Part shown: positions 1 to 8,448 of the stretch, piece by piece | Position numbering within the stretch: position 1 is the first letter of the stretch | Layout: each line of letters starts with the position of its first letter | Origin: Fen-1135 sp963705275 | GTDB taxonomy: Bacteria; Desulfobacterota; Syntrophia; Syntrophales; UBA2185 | Direction: 5' to 3' | Assembly (NCBI GenBank): GCA_963705275.1 | Contig: OY970063.1 | Location: 1,736,001 to 1,800,000, forward strand | DNA: 64,000 nucleotides | Program-made: the position numbers and the translations under genes | Notes under the pieces: model-generated | What the model was told of the DNA's origin: nothing | Databases searched by the model: none | The model's input: the letters and a program-made list of their open reading frames with translations, nothing else

Positions 1-715
1 CCACCAAGGTGGGATAGCCGATATCTTCGACCTTCCCGTGATACGTCTGTTCATAATAAGCAACTATGTCCGCAGAGAGGTTATTTCTTTTCATCATGGC
101 CCTGTCGGCGTGACAGTGTTTGCATTTCTGATTGTAAAATTCTCTTGCCTCCGCAGGGTACTTCTCCAACGACGTGTGGAATACACGCGTGCTGTGGAGA
201 CCGTGACAGTCGGAGCATGTAGCCGCATCCTCATTGCCTTTGAGGACGGCTTCGCCGTGGCCGGAAGCCACATACTCGTCATTCCCGTGGCACTCGGTAC
301 ATTTTTCGATTATCGCCTTTTTGATGTTCTTGCGATCGGCATTTGCTTTGACGGCATGGATGTTCTGGTGGCAGTCGTAACATTGGAAATCCAGTTCGAT
401 GTAATGGAAATTTTGCTTGTATTCGCGGGCGATGTCCTCATGACAATTTCCGCAGGAGATAAGCGTTGGTTTCTCTTTACCAGTCATATGATTGTCGAGA
501 TTACGGAAGTCCACGTGACAACTCGTGCAACTGTTATTCCCGTGGACCGACGCGGGAAATTCCGCACGGAAAAGATAATCGTCATGGCAGACCTCGCAGT
601 CCGGAGTCCTGCCAAATGCCTGCCTTTCCGTGAAAAACAAAACGGTGAGCAAGAGCGCTCCTGCCCCGACGAGACAGAGAAATGATACGATCCTGTGGCG
701 GCGGAAATAATTCAT
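1..715 (-). CDS. Multihaem c-type cytochrome, membrane-anchored (3' end outside window)
   Basis: The reading frame starts at the ATG at 715 with an AAGGA ribosome site just upstream and runs off the window edge after 238 residues. An N-terminal hydrophobic stretch (about residues 9-28) is an uncleaved anchor or signal peptide. Seven CxxCH haem-binding motifs are visible: CEVCH, CTSCH, CGNCH, CYDCH, CTECH, CSDCH and CKHCH. Motif density is like NapC/NirT and cytochrome c3-type electron carriers, so it probably passes electrons between the inner membrane and periplasmic partners (inference). It is the last visible gene of a minus-strand run with two rhodaneses and two other multihaem cytochromes, so it is likely part of the same extracellular or periplasmic electron-transfer pathway. 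The exact family is not assigned because the C-terminus is missing. Confidence 0.9.
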   Translation of the reverse strand, partial: MNYFRRHRIVSFLCLVGAGALLLTVLFFTERQAFGRTPDCEVCHDDYLFRAEFPASVHGNNSCTSCHVDFRNLDNHMTGKEKPTLISCGNCHEDIAREYKQNFHYIELDFQCYDCHQNIHAVKANADRKNIKKAIIEKCTECHGNDEYVASGHGEAVLKGNEDAATCSDCHGLHSTRVFHTSLEKYPAEAREFYNQKCKHCHADRAMMKRNNLSADIVAYYEQTYHGKVEDIGYPTLV

Positions 716-762
716 GATCCTTCCCGTGCTTCTGCTTCCTGAATGTCTCTCTCAGTTCCTGA

Positions 763-1509
763 CTATTTTTTCTTCTCTTTGGAAAGCATGGCCTCCCATT
801 TGGTCATACCGCCAAAGAGCCTCTTCACCTGAAACCCCTTCCGCTTCAGATAGCTTGCAGCAATCAGGGTGCGGAATCCCCTGTTATCGACCACAATAAA
901 CAAACGATTCAGGGGAAGCTCTTGATAACGTCTATGCAACTGGTAAAGGGGAATGTTGACGGCGCCTTCGATGTGCGCCTGGTTAAATGCCTTTTCCGTG
1001 CGTATGTCCAGAAGCACAAAATCTCTTTTTTCCGTAAGCCACTGCCGAAGCACCTGGGGCGTGACGGCCTGAATCGCCATACGGGGAATTCTCTCCTCCG
1101 TCACCACTTCATAGCCCGCTCTTTTCCAGGCCGGAATGCCCCCCTCCAGAACAAATACGTTCGTATACCCATGCTTGCTGGCCGCATCTGCGGACTCACA
1201 GCTTCTCTGTGACAATTCGCTTTCACAATAGAAGACCAAAGGCTTATTTTTGTCGGCGGGAAGCATGGAGATCTTGGACGCAAACTCTTCCGCAGCGATA
1301 CACAGTGACCCGGGGATTCTGTGGTCGAGGCATTCGATGTGACTCATAGTATCGACCAGCACGGGCTTCTCCTTCGAGCCCATCATCTCTTGGAGGGCTT
1401 GCGGCTGGATCGCCTTCCAGCCTTTTTCCGCGGCCCATGTCCAGAAAGAAACTGCCACAATTACCAAGAGGATGATTGCGAGGAATAAACGCTTCCCGAC
1501 AAGATTCAT
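763..1509 (-). CDS. Membrane-anchored tandem rhodanese-like protein
   Basis: This 248-residue protein starts at the ATG at 1509, preceded by AAGGAG; a longer in-frame start at 1593 lacks a good site and would overlap the cytochrome gene upstream. One N-terminal transmembrane or signal segment (residues 7-24) is followed by two rhodanese domains. The first has a Cys in the active loop (CESELSQRS), close to the usual CxxGxR pattern. In the second the loop reads VVDNRGFRT, with Asp where the catalytic Cys should be, so that half is probably structural. Rhodaneses carry sulfane sulfur, and selenium in some cases, as a persulfide. Its place between two multihaem cytochrome genes fits the rhodanese-like members of Geobacter ext (selenite/tellurite) clusters, but two rhodaneses exist here and I cannot say which is the ExtH equivalent. 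Confidence 0.85.
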   Translation of the reverse strand: MNLVGKRLFLAIILLVIVAVSFWTWAAEKGWKAIQPQALQEMMGSKEKPVLVDTMSHIECLDHRIPGSLCIAAEEFASKISMLPADKNKPLVFYCESELSQRSCESADAASKHGYTNVFVLEGGIPAWKRAGYEVVTEERIPRMAIQAVTPQVLRQWLTEKRDFVLLDIRTEKAFNQAHIEGAVNIPLYQLHRRYQELPLNRLFIVVDNRGFRTLIAASYLKRKGFQVKRLFGGMTKWEAMLSKEKKK

Positions 1510-1559
1510 TACTTCCAAACTCCTTCCAGTCCTCCAGTCATAGCGTCCGCGGAATTCCG

Positions 1560-4190
1560 TTACTCGTAGGCGGGTATGTTGCGAATACCCCACTCATACA
1601 TCTGCGGTTCTGCGTTCGGCTCTTTCGGCACCGGATAATTCTCCTTGAGAAAACGCCCTGTATTCAAAACCGTCATCTTTGTAAAAAAGGCTGCTGTATC
1701 CCCGTGACAATCCAGACAACCGTCAGTGGCTCCCTTTGCCCCGTAGGTCTTCTTTTTTTCCACAGGCAGGACATTGTGGAAGACCGGGTATGAAACTTTG
1801 TTGATCGCCGGTGGAATCTCAGCGGATGCTAGCTTTCCATGCCGCATTTCGTACAGTCTGTTGGCGACCAGGACGACATTCTTATATCCCATATCCGACA
1901 AGGCCTTTATCATGCGCCCGATATCTTTTTCCGTAGCTACGGTAGGCTCCATCATCTTTTCGCCTCTCGCGTTCTTGATTTCAACCACGGTGAGGCCCTT
2001 GAGTCCGCTCAAGGCATGGCTGACGTGACGCAGGCTTATCGGCTTGACCTCTCCCGCCTCCAGCCTCTCTCCAAACCACTGTGATCCTCTGTAATAAGCT
2101 CCCGATGCGGGTTTACGGACCTCCTTAGGACTTTCAGATGATTTCAGTTTTCCCTGCCGAATCTCATAGAGTCGATTGGCAACAAAGACGACATCCCGAT
2201 ATCCCATGTCGGACAGAGCCTTTATGGCAAGACGGATGTCCTTTCCCGTGGCGACGGCAGGTTCCATCACTTTTCTTCCTCTCGCGTCTTTGCCTTCCGC
2301 GGACGTAATCCCCTCCAGGCTCCTGAAGGCCTGAAGCACATACTGGAGGCTGATCGGCTTGATATCCCCGTTATCCTGCTTTTCTCCAAACCATTGGTAA
2401 CCCTTCTGATAGGCCGGGAATGCAGGTCCGCGAACTGTCGGAGGCATCTCAGAGAAAGTAACCTTTTCCTGTCGCACCTCGTAGATACGGTCCGAGACGA
2501 AGGCTACGTTCCTGAATCCCATATCCGACAAGGCCTTGACCATGAGACGGATATCCGCATCCGTGGCAACGGTGGGTTCCTTTACCTTCTCGCCTCTTGC
2601 ATTCTTGACCTCAACCACCGTCAGACCTTTCAGGCCTCTTGCGGCATGTTGCACATAACGGAGACTTATCGGCCTGACCTCTCCATCTTTTAGCTTTTCT
2701 CCAAACCACTGAGACACCCTGGGCACATGAGGAATGTACCTTTCGCCATCCCCTTTGATTCTCTCATAACGCGTAACCCATGGTTTCCATGGTTCTGCGG
2801 CCAGCCTGATGACGTCATCTTGCCTGCTTGTCATCTCCAGATTATCCGCTGTATACCAGATTTGATCACCCGTACTCACATCACCTAGATAAATGCCCTT
2901 GCCGGGCTGTCCCGTTGCATGGCATACGGAACAGTGGAGAAGATAAAAATGAAACTCTCCCCGGGGAAATTTTTCTTTGTGTACCTTCGAGGGATTTTTT
3001 ATCTCCTTCGGCAGATCCGCCCGAACCTGACGATACTGGCCCTCCAGATGACATGCCACGCATGTTTTCATTCCGACTCCGTCAAGTTTTTTTTTCAGGG
3101 TTCCTTCGGGAGACCAGCCCTTGGCGATCTGGTGTCTCAGACGCTGCGCCTTCGTGTTCCCCGTGAGCCCGTGACAATCGGTGCATTGGAATCCCGCCGC
3201 AATATGAACATCATAGGGGGCGGTATAGTGCGTCCCTGATTTTCTGGCCTCCATATCTCCGTGGCATTGTAGGCAATTTTTTGAGCCCACCTTTTTGTTG
3301 ATCATGCTGCCCTTCAACTTCCCTTCCTTCGTAAATAGATTCCCGTTTCCCCAAAGATACTGAACGGCGGGTCTTCTGGAAAAGTTCCATGTCCCGGAAA
3401 GAAACGCGGTATGGTTCGGTCCGGCGGTCGCGTCTCTGTAAGAGAAAACCGCTCCCGAAATTTCGCCGAGTCCCGCGCCGGCGACTGCGGCCCATCCATA
3501 GTTTCTTTTGCTGATCTGGATATTTCTCCTGTCCATGCGGTAACCGGACATGTGGCAAAGCAGGCAGTCCCCTTCGAGGACGCCGCTCTCCCGGAAGTGG
3601 CTTCGTCTGTCAGGCGTATAGTTGGAGCTGTAATCTCCGTCAAACGGTATGTTGTTCTGGAACTCTCCTTGCGTCAGGGTCTTCGATAAATCGGGCTTGC
3701 CTCCGGGTTTCCTCCCATACTCAAGGGGACCACCTCCTGGATGGGTCCACCCGCAGGCGAAGGACAGCGTCCTGCCATCCGGAGTCATCTTTCCCTCGGC
3801 CCCGATCCAGTCATAGGTTGAGAGATCCACCTCTCTCAGGCTTTCGTTTTTCTTCCTGGCGACACGGCCGGAAGAGATTCCGGGCGTTCAACCTTTACCG
3901 AAAATACCAGGTGAGAGGATCCAGGGATGACGTTTGTCATAGTCGTCCCTCATCTCATCAAAACCCTGCTGGAAGTGATATCCGGCGGTGATCGATGCGT
4001 AGCCGTGACAAGTCCCGCACGTCCTCTTGGGACTGTAGGCGTCAGAAGAATTCCGTGAAGGGGTTATGTTCTCCCCCAGTCCGTTCTTAAGCCAGATATT
4101 CTTGTGGCGCCACTCTGCTCCCTCCAAGTTACCTATGGCCAGGAGCAGAATAAAACAAACGATGACGCCGCCCTTCCACCCAAGGTTCAT
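1560..4190 (-). CDS. extKL: Multihaem c-type cytochrome selenoprotein, ExtKL-like, with in-frame UGA (Sec101)
   Basis: The frame opens at the ATG at 4190 with a signal peptide (residues 1-24). A CGTCH haem motif follows, then a UGA at 3890-3888 (codon 101), then the same frame continues to 1560, giving 876 residues if UGA is read as selenocysteine. Seven CxxCH motifs are seen: CGTCH, CLLCH, CLQCH, CTDCH, CVACH, CSVCH and CLDCH. No start codon with a ribosome site follows the UGA, and the second part alone would lack an export signal. From memory of the Geobacter ext genes, ExtK and ExtL were annotated as two ORFs split by such a UGA and renamed ExtKL; the match here is by architecture, not by alignment. 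Three tandem 105-residue repeats (residues 494 to about 808) sit before the last haem. Likely role: periplasmic or outer-membrane electron transfer, perhaps to selenium or tellurium oxyanions. Confidence 0.75.
1767..2711 (-). repeat. Three tandem 315-bp coding repeats (105 residues each) inside the ExtKL-like cytochrome
   Basis: Each unit begins with QWFGE and contains the blocks PISL, ARG, EP(T/A)VAT, DI, KALSDMG and a conserved (D/N)R(I/L)YE(V/I/M)R near its end. Unit starts on the minus strand are at 2711, 2396 and 2081, exactly 315 bp apart. The units contain no Cys, so they bind no haem. Protein identity between units is high in the first 80 residues and lower in the last 25, which look like linkers. 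Confidence 0.95.
3851..3890 (-). promoter_or_regulatory. UGA plus SECIS-like hairpin of the ExtKL-like gene
   Basis: Downstream of the UGA (3890-3888), a stem of UCUUCC with GGAAGA, closed by GGC with GCC and one bulged A, presents a six-base loop CGUGUC. The loop begins 22 nt after the UGA and its second base is G. This fits the bacterial SECIS rule of a short stem-loop with a G in the first two loop positions at about 16-37 nt from the UGA. Confidence 0.6.
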
Positions 4191-4247
4191 GTAGTCTCTC
4201 TCTTTACCGCTCCCACTTTGGTTGCGGCATGTGCAGTATCAGAGCTC

Positions 4248-5138
4248 TTACGGCTCAATCTGTGCCGCTGGATCCTTAGCCCATTCCATCATCGAGCCGT
4301 CGTACACTTTTACATCCTTATACCCCAGCAAATCATGGAGCATGAACCACCAGCCGGTACAGAATTTGCCGGTATCACAATAGATGATGATTTCCTTGGC
4401 AAGATCAGCCCCCACTACCGGAGCGGCAATAGCGGAGAGTTCATTTTTCGTTTTATAGGTCGCATCCTTTTCGTACATCACGGAAGTGGGCAGATTGACT
4501 GCACCCTTGATGTGGCCTAATCTGGCAACGAAATCGAGCTTCTTTTTCCCATTGTAGAAGTCTGCCTCCCTGACATCCACAATTACGGCTTTTCCCAAAC
4601 GGCTCATGACTTCGTTTTTCTTGATTACATATTCCTTGTTAAACTTTCCTTTGTACGGTTTCGATCGCGGTTTCACGGTCTCCATTGAAATGGGTTTCTT
4701 GTCGTTTACCCATTTGTTGTAGCCACCGCTCAAGAGGGCCACATTTTCCACCCCCGCGTACCTGAGCGTCCAGGCGACCCTGGATGCGTCAACCCGGTCC
4801 GTCGGCGCATCCGCTTTACTGACGACAACAATCAGTGAGCCGGGTTCGATACCGGCCGACGAGAGGATATCTTTCAGATCATCGTCGGCAGGCAGCTCGT
4901 TGAGGAGATCGCCCCTCTTGATGGCCCATGTTCCGTAAAAGACATTTATGGCGCCCGGGATATGACCGCCCTTGTATTCCTCAACCTTCCGGACATCCAC
5001 TACAGTCACCTTCGACAGATTCTGCGCCAGCCAGTCCGTGGAAACGACGGGTTCGATAACCCGTGCGAAAGACAAGCAGGGCAGCAATAGTAAGAAGGTG
5101 ATAACTACCATGATCTTTAGAATTCTTTCTCTCTTCAT
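4248..5138 (-). CDS. Secreted tandem rhodanese-like sulfurtransferase
   Basis: 296 residues, ATG at 5138 behind AGGAGGG. A cleavable signal peptide (about residues 1-25) directs it to the periplasm. It has the two-domain layout of thiosulfate and mercaptopyruvate sulfurtransferases. The first domain loop reads VVSKADAP and lacks a Cys. The second reads IYCDTGKFCTG, with the catalytic Cys of a CxxG loop and a second Cys five residues on. It lies between two UGA-containing multihaem cytochromes with gaps of 9 and 57 nt, so all are probably co-transcribed. The arrangement fits the ExtH-type rhodanese of selenite/tellurite-reduction clusters; the family placement is secure, the chalcogen substrate is inferred. 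Confidence 0.88.
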   Translation of the reverse strand: MKRERILKIMVVITFLLLLPCLSFARVIEPVVSTDWLAQNLSKVTVVDVRKVEEYKGGHIPGAINVFYGTWAIKRGDLLNELPADDDLKDILSSAGIEPGSLIVVVSKADAPTDRVDASRVAWTLRYAGVENVALLSGGYNKWVNDKKPISMETVKPRSKPYKGKFNKEYVIKKNEVMSRLGKAVIVDVREADFYNGKKKLDFVARLGHIKGAVNLPTSVMYEKDATYKTKNELSAIAAPVVGADLAKEIIIYCDTGKFCTGWWFMLHDLLGYKDVKVYDGSMMEWAKDPAAQIEP

Positions 5139-5147
5139 ACGTCCCTC

Positions 5148-6404
5148 CTATTTGCTGATTGGTATTGGTTTAGGGTTATAGATCAGACCAAAATTGGCCT
5201 TGGAACCATTTTCGACGAGCATGTCCTTTTTGAGGAAGCCTTTTCTTTCCTCGTGGCACGCATCACAGAAACGGGTCCTCTCCGTCCGCTTCTTGATGTT
5301 GTGAACAGGTGTATCCCAGTAATTGGGTAAACGATCGAAATTCTCCATTTTGATCCCCACGCTCTGAAAACTGTCCCTAACCGTGGGGATGAGCCGCAGC
5401 GTGGTGACCGTTTTCTTGTTCCTCGGACTTAATCCAAGCATAAAACCGGGCTTCGCCGTAGATCCGCCCCCGATGTGACAACCATAGCAATTCCGGTATT
5501 CCGCCGATGAGTGACATGCGTAACAGCTTACCTTGTCCTGGTGCTTGAGGTGGGCGACCTGCGCCGTAAGCTTTGCTTCATCGCCGATTCGATGACAATC
5601 CCGGCAGGACGGCCTGTCCTTCACGTCTTCCTTGGCACGGTACATCTTGCCGTCTCCGTGAAGCTCCCTCTTATTGTGACAGTCCATGCACATCATACCC
5701 TTTTCGTAATGGACGTCCACACCGCCGCCGTACTCACCGATGAATTCCGGGTAAACCCTGCCGCCATGGCAGAAGGCGCAGGTCTTTCCTTCATCTTTTT
5801 TGACAAACCGATGACCTTGGATGAGGCCAACGCTAATCCCGCTGATGCTTGGCGCCTTCACGTGGCAGTCACCGCAGGAGGCATGACAGACCCGGCAGGA
5901 CTTCTCAAATACTTTTTCATCAAAGATTTTCGTTTCCGCCTTGGAAAATCTTTCGACGACGCGGTTCCTCTGGCCGATCGTCGTATAGTGGAGAGACTTC
6001 TTGTATGTGGCGACAATCTCCCCGTGGCACTCCTCGCACACCTTAAGATTGGCAGACGGCCTCTTCTCCATGTCCCGATGCGCGAGATCCTTATCCTCCT
6101 GCGTATCGTCACCCTTGTGACAATAAGTGCATCCTTTCTCGAAATGCTCATCCTCTGCTATCAGTTTCTTATCTACCAGGAAACCCTTGTAATATTCTTC
6201 CGCCTTAACTGGCGGAGGCGCCCCTGCTCACCCTTCCGCCTCACCGGTCGGCACCTCCGGCAATTTGCAAAGTTTTTTCAGAGCGACCTCGTCTGTATGA
6301 CAGTTGACACAGGTGTTTTTGTTTTTTGCCGTGGTAGAGGAAGATACGGCCAGAAAAAATATCAGGAAAAGGAGGATCGACCCTATGACGATTCTTGCCT
6401 TCAC
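5148..6404 (-). CDS. Eleven-haem c-type cytochrome with in-frame UGA (Sec59)
   Basis: From a GTG at 6404 the frame reads a signal peptide, a first CVNCH haem motif, then UGA at 6230-6228 (codon 59, context EAEG-U-AGAPPP), and continues to 5148 for 418 residues in all. An in-frame TAA lies just upstream of the GTG, so this start is nearly forced. After the UGA come CTYCH, CEECH, CRVCH, CGDCH, CAFCH, CMDCH, CRDCH, CYACH, CYGCH and CDACH: eleven haems in total. An internal ATG at 6071 would lose the signal peptide and two haem motifs, so read-through is favoured. It precedes a rhodanese by 9 nt. It is probably a periplasmic electron carrier of the same pathway as the ExtKL-like protein. I do not know a family that fixes what the Sec does. 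Confidence 0.72.
6199..6230 (-). promoter_or_regulatory. UGA plus SECIS-like hairpin of the eleven-haem cytochrome
   Basis: After the UGA (6230-6228) a perfect six-pair stem UCCGCC/GGCGGA encloses the loop AGUUAA. The loop starts 18 nt from the UGA and has G as its second base, as expected for a bacterial SECIS. Confidence 0.65.
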
Positions 6405-6536
6405 AAGCCCTCTGTTGAAAGGTTAATATATTTTTATGATACTGGAACCTTGTAAGGTGTCAATAGTTTTCAAATCCGTCCAATAGAGGGCATCCGCTCC
6501 ATGCTCAGGGTGGAGATGGAGTTGCTTCTTAATAAT

Positions 6537-6572
6537 AAGAAAGAGGCAAGGTTGTTGCCTTGCCTCTTTCTT
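6537..6572 (-). terminator. Probable intrinsic terminator after the AbfD-like gene
   Basis: A 15-bp perfect inverted repeat (AAGAAAGAGGCAAGG and its complement) with a six-base loop lies 15 nt beyond the stop of the minus-strand gene ending at 6588. The A/T-rich outer part of the stem gives a U-rich tail in either direction. It separates the AbfD-like operon from the cytochrome operon. Confidence 0.75.
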
Positions 6573-6587
6573 CTTCATCTGATTTAA

Positions 6588-8039
6588 TTATTCTTCCTTC
6601 ATGCCCATGATCTTCTTGGCCATCTTCTTCTTGGCGTCAAAGTCCGTAAGCACGGAGATCATGAACCGCTGTGTCTGGGGGGCGCCGGCGCCATGCCAGG
6701 TACCCGTGCCATGGAGACCGGCTGACCAGTGCTGGAGGAACTTCGCGACCTTGAGGCGCTTGTCCGCCGGGGCTGCAGCCGCGAAAGCCTTTTTCAGCAT
6801 GGGACCGACCTCCGGGTCTTCCAGATCCTTCAGTCTCGGCATGGTCACCACTAAGCCGCCGCCGATATCTCCGGCGTTCTTGATGATTTCCCAGAATCCA
6901 TGGGCGATATTCAGCTTGGCGGCGTTGCCGAAGAGATCGTCCGGCAGGAAGACGCCGGATCCCTTGGGTTCTTCCCTTCCCCTCATAGCCGCTGCGATGG
7001 CGCAGGCATGGGATGTCTCGCTCAAGCGGACCATGTCAATTATTTTCTCCTGGATGTGAGGTACTTTGTCCACACCTGTGTATTCGGCGGCGAGCACGGT
7101 GCCTCCGATAACCAGGTCGGCGAACCCCACCTTGCAGGCCCCACCGCAATTCATGCGGTGGGCCTTGGCGAACCGGGTAACCATTTTCCCGCAGAACTTT
7201 GTCTCGCCGCAGAGAAAAACCCGCTCCCAGGGAATGAAGACGTTGTCAAAGACCATTGTCGAGGTTTCCCTCTGTCCGAAGACGGGATTCCCAATCTCGG
7301 CTTCCTCTTCACAAAATTCCCGTTCCGCGGAGTAGGCATTGTATTGGCAGATGTAAGTAAGCCCCGGTGCACCATTCTGAACGGCAAAGGCCAGGGCGAA
7401 GGCCTCTTCGCCTTCTCTCAGGGCGCCGCCCGGAAGAACAAGCGTTTCATGCGAACCTATGGCGCCGCTCTGGCTGACCTTGATCCCACGGACTACGATC
7501 CCGTCGTCACGTTTTTCGACGAGGTGAACGAATGTATCTGGTTCGTCCTGCTGGGAAGGCCTCTTCTTCCTGTCCCCTTTGGCATCGGTTATGGCACCCG
7601 ATACCGCCAGGTCGTTGGCCTGCGCAAATGCAAGCCATTTGTTGAATCTTTCATTATATTTCGTTTTCAGATCCCGGTCCATCTCCCACGTCGTAGAGGC
7701 AAGGCTGTTGAGGGCATCGCAACCTACGCAGCGGTAGTTGCAGGTTCCCACCGTCTGGCTCGTCAAGAGGGCCATCTCCTGCCGCATGTCCAGGTCGTGG
7801 ATGTTGCGTGCAACGTTAAGGTTGCGGTTTACTGGCTCTCCCGTAAGGTGGGATGTTGCCACCATGATTTCCTTGTATTTCGGGTCTTCAGCTAGCTCGT
7901 AAATCGCCGCGTTTGCCATAACCATGGAACGCGTAATTTTGTTGTTGAGCAGACCCTTTACCCATTTCCCCCCGCAATAGACACGGGGTGACAGCTTCTT
8001 TACGCTTTCCAGATACTCCTTTGAAGTTTTTAATGCCAT
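6588..8039 (-). CDS. 4-hydroxybutyryl-CoA dehydratase-family protein (HpaB superfamily), divergent active site
   Basis: 483 residues, ATG at 8039 behind GAGGAG. The whole length aligns with the second copy at 27311-28762. Family hallmarks present: Cys100 and Cys104 (CNYRC), His294, Cys302 followed by Lys303 (ACKVG), and Glu258 in RETS. However, the central motif reads HRMNCGGACK, one residue longer than the HRQSYGGCK of the other copy, so Tyr296 is replaced by Cys and the His-Cys spacing changes. Gln of CFQRC is Tyr. The Glu of the C-terminal TESMHGAG is lost (GTWHGAG). The cluster and flavin site may be kept but the acid/base set is not, so dehydration of 4-hydroxybutyryl-CoA is doubtful. 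It is the last gene of a run with a selenocysteine flavoprotein and a small unknown protein. Confidence 0.82.
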   Translation of the reverse strand: MALKTSKEYLESVKKLSPRVYCGGKWVKGLLNNKITRSMVMANAAIYELAEDPKYKEIMVATSHLTGEPVNRNLNVARNIHDLDMRQEMALLTSQTVGTCNYRCVGCDALNSLASTTWEMDRDLKTKYNERFNKWLAFAQANDLAVSGAITDAKGDRKKRPSQQDEPDTFVHLVEKRDDGIVVRGIKVSQSGAIGSHETLVLPGGALREGEEAFALAFAVQNGAPGLTYICQYNAYSAEREFCEEEAEIGNPVFGQRETSTMVFDNVFIPWERVFLCGETKFCGKMVTRFAKAHRMNCGGACKVGFADLVIGGTVLAAEYTGVDKVPHIQEKIIDMVRLSETSHACAIAAAMRGREEPKGSGVFLPDDLFGNAAKLNIAHGFWEIIKNAGDIGGGLVVTMPRLKDLEDPEVGPMLKKAFAAAAPADKRLKVAKFLQHWSAGLHGTGTWHGAGAPQTQRFMISVLTDFDAKKKMAKKIMGMKEE

Positions 8040-8057
8040 AATCTCCTCCGAATTAGT

Positions 8058-8381
8058 TTATTCTTTAGACTTCGCGTCTATTATATATTTTACACCGGTG
8101 CCTGCGCCGGAAAATGCCCCTATATTCTCAAGGGCAATGTCCATGATTTCCTTCAATTCGGTCTCGGTCCTCCTTCCGGATAATACGAGGAGCATGCCTC
8201 CTTCCTTCAGTTGAGCTTCAGCAATGAGACCCTCTTCGTAAAAACCAGGTATAGCTTTTTTGTCAAGACAGCTGTACGCAAAACTCGCGAATGTGCCGGC
8301 TAGGCCTTGGTAGCTTTCCCGCACGCTACGGCCGATCTTCACTGTTATTGTCTCCAATCCCGGATCGTTACCTAATGCCAA
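8058..8381 (-). CDS. Small protein of unknown function
   Basis: 107 residues from a TTG at 8381 with AAGAGG upstream. I do not recognise the family. It has no signal peptide or clear membrane span and a single Cys near residue 38. It is mixed in composition with predicted alternating strands and a helix rich in Glu near residues 72-90. It lies 18 nt ahead of the AbfD-like gene and 67 nt after the selenocysteine flavoprotein, so it is probably co-transcribed and may be an accessory subunit of one of them (inference from position only). Confidence 0.65.
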   Translation of the reverse strand: MALGNDPGLETITVKIGRSVRESYQGLAGTFASFAYSCLDKKAIPGFYEEGLIAEAQLKEGGMLLVLSGRRTETELKEIMDIALENIGAFSGAGTGVKYIIDAKSKE

Positions 8382-8448
8382 CTTCTAATCCTCTTACGAC
8401 TATCGCGTTTTATTCGTTCGGAAAATCTCCTCCGATTCAGTCCTTGAT

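Noticed and set aside
3888..3890. UGA as a plain nonsense mutation splitting the cytochrome gene
   Set aside because: Four other genes show UGA at conserved redox or family positions, and this UGA has a suitable hairpin, so Sec is the better reading. It is not excluded.
5511..6455. Long plus-strand open frame (314 codons) over the eleven-haem cytochrome
   Set aside because: It is antisense to a gene with eleven haem motifs, has no ribosome site and its product is of low-complexity antisense type.
6900..7895. Long plus-strand open frame (331 codons) over the AbfD-like gene
   Set aside because: It is the antisense shadow of a clearly recognised enzyme gene and shows no motif.
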